Shown piece after piece: positions 28,142 through 33,952 of a stretch of DNA of 33,952 bases (positions are counted from its first letter, which is position 1; every line of letters begins with the position of its first letter). Source of the DNA: CAZACQ01 sp964483725 (GTDB taxonomy: Bacteria > Patescibacteriota > Gracilibacteria > Absconditabacterales > Absconditicoccaceae); assembly GCA_964483725.1 (NCBI GenBank), contig CAZACQ010000011.1, forward strand, positions 1-33,952, given 5' to 3'. The translations under genes and the position numbers were made by a program. The notes below the pieces were generated by a model. It worked only from the letters and a program-made list of their open reading frames with translations, did not search any database and had not been told where the DNA came from.

Positions 28142-28169
28142 ATAATAAGGAAATTTATAAAAAATTCAA
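28142..28169 (-). promoter_or_regulatory. Promoter of typA
   Basis: On the minus strand TTGAAT (28164-28169), 16-bp spacer, TATTAT (28142-28147), directly behind the stop of the preceding gene. Confidence 0.65.
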
Positions 28170-28177
28170 GTTTTTAA

Positions 28178-28921
28178 TTAATGCCTTTTGAATAAGGAAA
28201 AAAATGAATCTAAAAATTCAAAGTATTTTTTAAACTGAATGATAGATATGTTTGATACATAATCTAGTCTTTTTTTAAATAAGTCTAAATTTCAATTATA
28301 TATATCAAACTCATTTTCGATTCAATCAATATTTTCTATTTCAGAATAGATATCATTTGATTTTTTATAGTTAATATAAAAAGAATATGATAAATAAATT
28401 AAAAAAATTAAATATTGCCTTATATCTTTATTATTATTTAGTTGATCTTCTATATAATTTATATTTTTGCTCTTTATAAATTCTTTTAGTCTATTATCAT
28501 CAACATTTTTAAAATTTATATATAAATCATTTAATAATAATATATTTTTATTTTTTGTAATATCATCTTTGTCATCATAACTAAATATATAGTCTCATGC
28601 TCATAAGCTTTCTGCAACTGTAAATATTTTATCAATCAACTTATTCAGTCAATAAAAGTTTTTACTTGTATATAGTTCAAGCTGAAAACTAGGTATAAAA
28701 TATGACTCTTTTTTATTAAGAAATATTTCGATTTTTCAGTATTTAAAATATATTATATCTGTATCAAATCAATTATATTTATTGGATTTTATATTAGGAT
28801 TTAGTGATTCATATAATAAATGATCTCTAATATCAGTAAGAAAACTTTCTTTTCTGATTTCTTCGTATTTATTTTCTTCAAAAGGTAAAATAAATTTAAA
28901 ACAAGATAAATTATTTTGCAT
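28178..28921 (-). CDS. Hypothetical protein, 247 residues
   Basis: No family recognised. It starts MQNNLSCFKFILPFEENKYE and continues with a mixed strand/helix region (IIYFKYGKIEIFLNKKESYF, FIPSFQLELYTSKNFY). The second half is helical and Asn/Lys/Asp-rich. No signal peptide or clear membrane segment; one hydrophobic stretch (QYLIFLIYLSYSFYIN, about 170-186) could be a buried helix. The N-terminal part might be a small ligand- or protein-binding domain, but no residues decide this. It has a promoter of its own (28953-28981), and the typA promoter begins 8 bp after its stop. Confidence 0.75.
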
Positions 28922-28952
28922 TTAATAATAATATAAAAAATAAACATACTGC

Positions 28953-28981
28953 ATTATATACTTATTAATATAATTTTGCAA
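28953..28981 (-). promoter_or_regulatory. Promoter of the 28178-28921 gene
   Basis: On the minus strand TTGCAA (28976-28981), 17-bp spacer, TATAAT (28953-28958); ATG 31 bp downstream. Confidence 0.55.
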
Positions 28982-29022
28982 TATGTTTATTTAATTGATT
29001 TTGTACTTTATTAATTACTTAT

Positions 29023-29369
29023 TTACTTATTTACTTCACTCACTTCTACTTCTTTATTTTTACTGTTTTCATTTGAACTATCTTTTTTATTAGTATATTT
29101 ATTAATAGCTTCAATTAAATTATCTTCTCCTGTTGTATTTTTTAATGATTGTATCATAGCTCAAATATTAGCTCATCAATTTGCTGAAAATAAGTCCATA
29201 AAGTTATTAACTCAATTTCATCAATTTTCTCAAGTAGATACAACTTTAATATCCGCATTTGATAATGCACGAGCTTTTTCAAGATCAACTGTTTTTGATT
29301 TGCCAAGTCAAAGTTTTGATTTGCCTCAGGATTAGTCAAGTCTTGCACTCATACATTATTGTCTTTCAT
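29023..29369 (-). pseudogene. Small Gly/Asn-rich protein gene with a -1 frameshift
   Basis: From the ATG at 29367-29369 the frame reads MKDNNVGVQDLTNPEANQNF and on. The downstream half, however, looks protein-like only in the -1 frame: TVDLEKARALSNADIKVVST, then GENGGNGVNNFMDLFSANGG, then a Lys/Glu/Ser tail ending VSEVNK at 29023. The two frames join at a run of five A on the coding strand (29292-29296), where one extra A would give one reading frame of about 115 residues. The -1 frame has a TAA upstream and no ATG, so it is not a separate gene. It may be a homopolymer sequencing or assembly error, a true mutation, or slippage during expression. No family recognised; no signal peptide. Confidence 0.6.
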
Positions 29370-29432
29370 TTTTATTTTTAGTTTAGTTAATAAAATAAAC
29401 TAATTATATATATTAAATTAAATATCAAATTA

Positions 29433-30635
29433 TTATGAACTTTTTAGTCTAAGAAATATAAAATTAAATAACAATAATATTGACAATAATAAAAATGCTG
29501 TGTATATATCCCAAAAATCAGCCACAAATCAAATTACTGGCATAATTGCTATATTTGCTGCAGCCTTTCATAGCTCTAGTGATGAACCAATAGTAGATCT
29601 TTGATTTGCTGATAAGTTTTCTTGAAATACTGTAGTAGTAATTGGAGACCTTATATTCTCAGCAATAATTATGTAAAATAATAAAAAAATTCAAACAATT
29701 GCAAAGAGATTAAAACTTAGTAAAAATACAATAAAAAAACTACTAATTCACAAAAAATTTATTGCTGGTACTGCTCAAAATTTATTTTCTACTAAATAAG
29801 AATATCTAACAGCTATAGCTGCTATTATCAAAGAAATAGAATAAAAAATTCAAAAATATTCAATACTAATTCAAGAGCTATCCATATATGGTTGTATAAA
29901 TTTAGATATAGCATAAACCACTCAAGTGAAAATAATTATATTTAACATTATTTTTGTAAGATACTTATTTTGAAAAACATAGTACAAGGAATCTTTTCAT
30001 TTAAGAAAACTTGATTTTACAGTAATTTTTTGTAGATCTTCCTGTATATTATCCCAAGTAAGAGAAATTAAAAAACTAATAAAAGCTGGAATAGCTGCAA
30101 GTAGGAATACCCAAGCAAATCATATATAACTAGCTATAAATCAACCAAGAAATGTTGCAATAGCTTCTCATATACGAGCATAAAACTTCTGCTTTCACTT
30201 TACTTCTGTATATCTTGGTAAATGAGGATTTTGTTCAAGATAATCATAAACAAATGCTGTTTCGCTTCATGACCTAAAACTATTTCAAAATTCATATAAC
30301 AACTGAGCAAATAAAAACACAAAAAAAGCAAAACTAAACCCTAAAAATTCTCAAAATCAAAAATAGCTAATAAAAAATTCTGCTAATCAAAATATTAAAA
30401 ATGAAATAAATATTAAAAATTTTGATATTTGAATACTATATTTTTTTCAATACATATCAGCAAATATTCAAGTAGGAATTTCTAATATAAATTTAAATAC
30501 ATTTGCTAATGTAAATATCAAAAATATTTCAAAATATGATAAATTATAAAATTGTAAAAATATAATAAATACAGGAGCAAAATAAGTTTGATTCTTTAAA
30601 AATGAACTAAGGTAAAATTTATAAATTTGTAACAT
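29433..30635 (-). CDS. Major facilitator superfamily transporter
   Basis: 400 residues, about 12 membrane segments. The MFS signature between helices 2 and 3 reads TGIFADMYGKKYSIQISKF, matching G-x-x-x-D-x-x-G-[RK]-[RK]. Helix 1-2 has FAPVFIIFLQFYNLSYFEIF. Between helices 4 and 6 there is SFRSGSETAFVYDYLE, typical of a subgroup of MFS permeases in which the motif SGt..AyvyD occurs. The C-terminal half ends RLKSS. The substrate is unknown; drug or nutrient export or import are both possible. It is second of two genes, 19 bp after the VTT-like gene, probably one transcript. Confidence 0.88.
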
Positions 30636-30654
30636 AATATATGATAGTTAAGTT

Positions 30655-31224
30655 TTAAATTGTATATAACTTAAATCAAGCAAGAGCTAAAAATCAAATC
30701 ATTAAATTATAATTTATATTTCAAATAAATATGGGTAATATAATTTTATTTAGTGGATATTTTGCTATTCATAATCAAGACGAAGGAATATCATTAGGCA
30801 AAGGAGCAAAACTCCAGTATAATATTAAAAAAATAAATATGCTTCTATCAGATTTATTTAATATCCAATTAGAAAAATTTTTTATTTTTTTTGATAAGTT
30901 TGTATCTTTAAATAAGATTCTTGATTTTTTTCAAAGAAAATAAAAAAATAAATCTCCTATTGTTAATCATATAGCAGCAACAATTGAAATACTGAATATA
31001 TCTATTCAAGCAATAATAAAAGTTGCTAATGTAGCATAAAAACTTGCTGCTGTAAGGAAAAAAACTCATCATATTATTGATAAGAAAAAAATTAAAATAT
31101 ATACATTTTGTACTCAAATTATTTCTACAAAATAATGTGGTCAAATAATATATATATAAATAAAAGTTGCTAAAAATATTAGAACAAATAGTAAGTAAAA
31201 AATTTTTTTATAAAAATTTTTCAT
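30655..31224 (-). CDS. VTT/DedA-like (SNARE-associated) membrane protein
   Basis: 189 residues, four or five membrane segments. The pattern LTAASFYATLATFIIAGIDI, then IVAAIGLTIGDLFFYFLGKK, and near the end SFAPLPNDIPSSGLGIAKYP with LNKIILPIFIGN, fits the VTT domain. There, a G-x-x-x-G-D-x-x-x-Y-x-x-G helix and a P-N-D/P-G-x-x re-entrant loop are typical. Family members act as lipid scramblases or transporters of undecaprenyl or other lipid phosphates. The family call rests on these patterns. It is first of a two-gene unit with the MFS gene. A plus-strand open frame at 30731-30943 is its shadow. Confidence 0.7.
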
Positions 31225-31264
31225 ATTATTATTTTTGATATTAAAAGTAAATATTAACAAAAAG

Positions 31265-31292
31265 TTGAATTTAAAAGTCTAATTTATATAAT
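31265..31292 (+). promoter_or_regulatory. Promoter of the divergent PAP2 gene
   Basis: TTGAAT (31265-31270), 16-bp spacer, TATAAT (31287-31292); ATG 30 bp downstream. Confidence 0.75.
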
Positions 31293-31322
31293 AAGCTTTA
31301 ATTTACTTTTTATATTTAAGAT

Positions 31323-31754
31323 ATGTTAGAACTGATAAAAAATGAAATATTTTTAGCAACTGTATTTGCAACTGTGTTAGCACAATTAATTAAAGCTATT
31401 ATTGATACATTACATAATAAAAAATTTCATCGAAGTTCTTTATTTCGTTGAGCATGAATGCCAAGTTCTCATACATCAACAGTTGTTGCACTTGCAATTT
31501 CGGTATATTTAGTTGAATGAATAAATACTATTTTTATTATTACATTAATATTTGCAAGTATTGTAGTTAGAGATGTAATATGAGATAAGGTATTTGCAAC
31601 CCAACAACAAAACTTGATAAATACAATAATACAAGATATTGTTGAAAATAAGAAAATCGAACGAAATCATCTAATTTGACATACTTCACTTGAAGTGTTT
31701 TTTTGAATAATAGTTGCAATAATTAGTGTTACAATTGTGTTTACAGTATTATAA
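31323..31754 (+). CDS. Divergent PAP2 family (DUF212) membrane protein
   Basis: 143 residues. Family signature segments are ATVFATVLAQLIKAIID near the start, GAGMPSSHTSTVVALAISVY (the phosphatase-like SGxxSSH motif), FASIVVRDVIGDKVFATQQQ and LIGHTSLEVFFGIIVAIIS. The PSSH and GHT..EV parts correspond to phosphatase motifs of PAP2 enzymes, so a lipid-phosphate phosphatase role is plausible; the family has no proven reaction that I know. Length is typical (about 140-150). It is a single-gene unit with a strong promoter and converges on glyA with only 2 bp between stops. Confidence 0.9.
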
Positions 31755-31756
31755 TA

Positions 31757-33031
31757 TTAATATTTTAGTGGAAATTTATTACAAATATTACTAACTTTAA
31801 GCTTTAGTTCTTGAAGTTTTTTTGTATTATTTAAATTTAATATTGCCTCATCTATAATATTAGCTAATTTTATCATTTCTTCTTTTCCAAGTCACCTAGT
31901 AGTAATAGCAGCTGTTCATAATCTTAGTCAACTAGGATCAAGAGGCTTTCTTTTATCAAAAGGTATCATATTTTTATTTACAGATATTCAAACTGATTCT
32001 AGTATTTCTTCAACTTCTTTACCAGCTACTCAAGTATCTTGATTATTTTTTTCTGTAACATCTAGTATTACTATATGATTATCTGTTCATCAAGTTATCA
32101 CATTATATCACTTATTTATTAATTCACTTGATAAGATTTGAGCATTTTCTATTACATTTTTTGCATAATTTGCAAAATCTGAGTTCAAAATTTCACCAAA
32201 TGCTACAGCTTTTGCAGCAATAATATGTTCATGTGGTCATCACTGTATACCAGGAAATACTCCTCTATCAATTTCTTTTTGATACTCAGTTTTGCAGTAT
32301 ATTACTCATCATCTAGGTCATCTTAGTGTTTTATGTGTAGTACTTGTAACAATATCAAAATATTCAAATGGAGAAGAAATTTGTTTTCAAGCAATCAATC
32401 AAGCAATATGAGCTATATCAGCCATCAAAATTGGCCTATATCAGTGTTTAGATTCAACTTTATCAGCAATTTCACTAAATTTTGACCAATCAATATTTCT
32501 AGGATATGCAGAAAATCAAGCAAGTATTAGTGAAGGTTTGTGTTCCAATGCCTTTTTTTCAACTTCATCATAATCAATAAGATTATTGTCTTCTCTTACT
32601 CAATATGAAACTATATTGTAATAAACTCAAGATCAATTTAGTTTGTGTCAATGACTCAAATGTCCACCTGCAGATAAATCCATTCAAAGTATAGTATCTC
32701 AAGGTTTTAAAAGTCAAAGATATACAGCCAAATTTGCAGGACCTCAACTTAATGCTTGGACATTTACATGCCAATTATTTGGATTTAAATCAAAAATATT
32801 TAGTGCTCTTTCTTGTGCTAATGCCTCAATTTTGTCTACATTTTCTTGTCATCAATAATATCTTTTTCAAATATAACCTTCACTATATTTATTTGTGAAA
32901 ACATTAGAATATGCCATCATTACTTCTTTTGACACATAATTTTCACTAGCTATCATTTCAAGTTCATTTGATTGCCTATCATATTCCATATCAATTATAG
33001 ACTGTACTTTTTCATCATTTAGTTTGTGCAT
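31757..33031 (-). CDS. glyA: Serine hydroxymethyltransferase
   Basis: 424 residues, standard length. It converts serine and tetrahydrofolate to glycine and 5,10-methylene-THF with pyridoxal phosphate. Seen: ELEMIASENYVSKEVMMAYS, TNKYSEGYIGKRYYGGQENV, NVQALSGGPANLAVYLGLL, MADIAHIAGLIAG, the PLP-lysine motif TTHKTLRGPRGG (Lys about 233) and, near the C-terminus, DPSGLRLGTAAITTRGLG. Several invariant glycines are TGA. It lies 25 bp after folA on the same strand, so the two folate genes form an operon: DHFR renews THF and GlyA loads it with a one-carbon unit. Confidence 0.97.
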
Positions 33032-33056
33032 ATCCTAAAATTTATAATATAAATAA

Positions 33057-33518
33057 TTATTTTTTTATATATTCTCTAAATATATACTCTCACCTATCAT
33101 CTTCATTATTTAATTTAAATTTATCTTCAAAAAAAGGAAAATAAGCATCTCATTCATATACATCAGGTATAATACTAATATATAATTTATCTACTAATCA
33201 TCTATTCAAGAATTCTTGATATATACTAGATCATCAAATTATCATAATCTCTTCTTTCTGATCTACAGTTTCTAAAAAATTTTCTATACTATTAAAAACA
33301 GAACATCAATCAATGTCGATGTTCTTTGAAGTTAATACAATATTTTTCCTATTTGGTAAGGCTTTTCATATTGATTTATAAGTATTGTATCACATTACAA
33401 TAGTTTTTCAGCTTGTCAATTCTTTAAAATTTTTGAGGTCTGATGGTATGTTCCAAGGTAAGGAGTTATTTATTCAAATCACTCTATTTAATGACATAGC
33501 TGAAACTATAGTAAACAT
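33057..33518 (-). CDS. folA: Dihydrofolate reductase
   Basis: 153 residues. It reduces dihydrofolate to tetrahydrofolate with NADPH. Diagnostic parts are FTIVSAMSLNRVIGINNSLP, WNIPSDLKNFKELTSGKTIV, MGYNTYKSIGKALPNRKNIV and IMIIGGSSIYQEFL, with the cofactor Gly-Gly pair encoded by TGA. The substrate-binding acid is Asp27 in IPSDLKNF. Length and order are typical of bacterial DHFR. It is first of the folA-glyA operon; 110 bp separate it from the greA stop upstream. Confidence 0.96.
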
Positions 33519-33617
33519 TAACTTTGATTATATAATAAATCAATAATAAAGATTAAATTAGAAATAATAATAATATTTTAAACCATTATTATAAACTCCT
33601 ATTCCCTAAAATTACAA

Positions 33618-33635
33618 GAAATAGTTAACTATTTC
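33618..33635. repeat. 18-bp perfect palindrome at the greA stop
   Basis: GAAATAGTTAACTATTTC spans the greA stop codon. It could be a weak hairpin or a protein-binding site, but no T-run follows. Confidence 0.4.
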
Positions 33636-33952
33636 ACATCTAATATTTCCATTTCATATCTTCTTCTTGGAGATCTTACACTTACTTTATCTCATTTTTT
33701 CTTTCATCATATAGCTGCTCATACTGGACTATCAAAACTTATTGATCATGCTAATACATCAACTTCTCAAGTACCAACCATAGTAAATTCATGTTCATTT
33801 CAATGATCATCCCTTAGTGTAACTACAGATCAATATTTAACAGTTCATCATCATTTTCATTCTTTTACTATTTCTACATTTTCAAGCATTCATTCTATTT
33901 CATTTATCCTAACCTCTATAAGATCTTTTTGAGACATAGCATCATCATATTC
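33629..33952 (-). CDS. greA: Transcription elongation factor GreA/GreB (C-terminal part, N-terminus outside window)
   Basis: 107 residues are visible, beginning EYDDAMSQKDLIEVRINEIE, which corresponds to the end of the N-terminal coiled coil. The C-terminal FKBP-like domain follows: VKYGSVVTLRDDHGNEHEFT, MVGTGEVDVLAGSISFDSPV and GAAIGGKKKGDKVSVRSPRR. Gre factors stimulate cleavage of backtracked RNA in RNA polymerase. The catalytic acidic pair at the coil tip is outside the window, so GreA and GreB cannot be told apart with certainty. The internal ATG is not the start because the coil continues upstream of it. Confidence 0.92.

Noticed and set aside
30731..30943. Plus-strand open frame of 70 residues
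   Set aside because: It lies antisense inside the VTT/DedA-like gene, whose minus-strand frame has a membrane protein pattern and runs through the whole region.
604..33952. Many genes seem broken by in-frame TGA (pseudogenes or selenocysteine)
   Set aside because: The TGA positions match conserved Gly in many families and are too many for selenocysteine; there are no matching hairpins. Code 25 explains all.

Overview
The window is AT-rich bacterial DNA that only makes sense if TGA is read as glycine. Nearly every conserved protein has in-frame TGA exactly where its family has Gly: the Obg P-loop, the RsmE GPEGG motif, the TypA DTPGH motif, the SHMT THKTLRGPRG motif and a lipobox. With TGA as stop these genes break into short pieces. 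This is genetic code 25, known from Absconditabacteria (SR1) and Gracilibacteria in the Patescibacteria/CPR, so the organism is very probably a host-dependent, reduced bacterium of that group. Start codons are mostly preceded by A/T-rich sequence without a recognisable Shine-Dalgarno. At least nine genes carry TTGAWW/TATWAW-type promoters with exactly 16 bp between the boxes.

Layout. 1-4050: the end of an unseen gene, tRNA-Leu(GAG) on the minus strand, a small Gln/Gly-rich protein, then obg, a FtsB/DivIC-like membrane protein, an M50-like membrane protease and rsmE as one plus-strand run. 4047-6293: minus-strand operon of a PilT-family ATPase with a KH domain and yebC. 6370-11569: plus-strand operon of a GspF-N-like membrane protein, a large polytopic membrane protein and an 876-residue HD-GYP protein, ended by a 21-bp perfect hairpin. 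11783-12916: minus-strand pair, a vWA-like anchored protein and a small membrane protein. 13035-18445: plus-strand operon valS, a 4TMS holin-like protein, a small membrane protein, a membrane-anchored HTH protein and an mtaB-type methylthiotransferase. 18513-22081: a PAS-GGDEF-EAL protein, an unknown protein and a protein built from MshEN-like repeats.

22096-25034: a segment with three minus-strand genes (lipoprotein, yaaA, secreted acidic repeat protein with an assembly gap), bounded by a perfect 20-bp inverted repeat whose right copy lies in the promoter region of a tyrosine recombinase (25053-26252). 26279-33952: typA with an attenuator-like leader, an unknown gene, a frameshifted small gene, an MFS transporter and a VTT/DedA-like protein, a divergent PAP2 protein (plus strand), glyA, folA and a partial greA.

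How it fits together. Most genes are translation and GTPase housekeeping (obg, typA, valS, rsmE, mtaB, tRNA). Interleaved is a likely cyclic-di-GMP network: an EAL protein with a degenerate GGDEF, an HD-GYP protein, and a stand-alone MshEN-repeat protein that could be the receptor. The GspF-N-like protein and MshEN repeats are parts of type IV pilus/type II secretion machines found here outside their usual proteins. The most unusual candidate system is the inverted-repeat-bounded segment beside the recombinase, which may be a phase-variable DNA inversion of surface or secreted protein genes. No interval above 300 bases lacks a gene.
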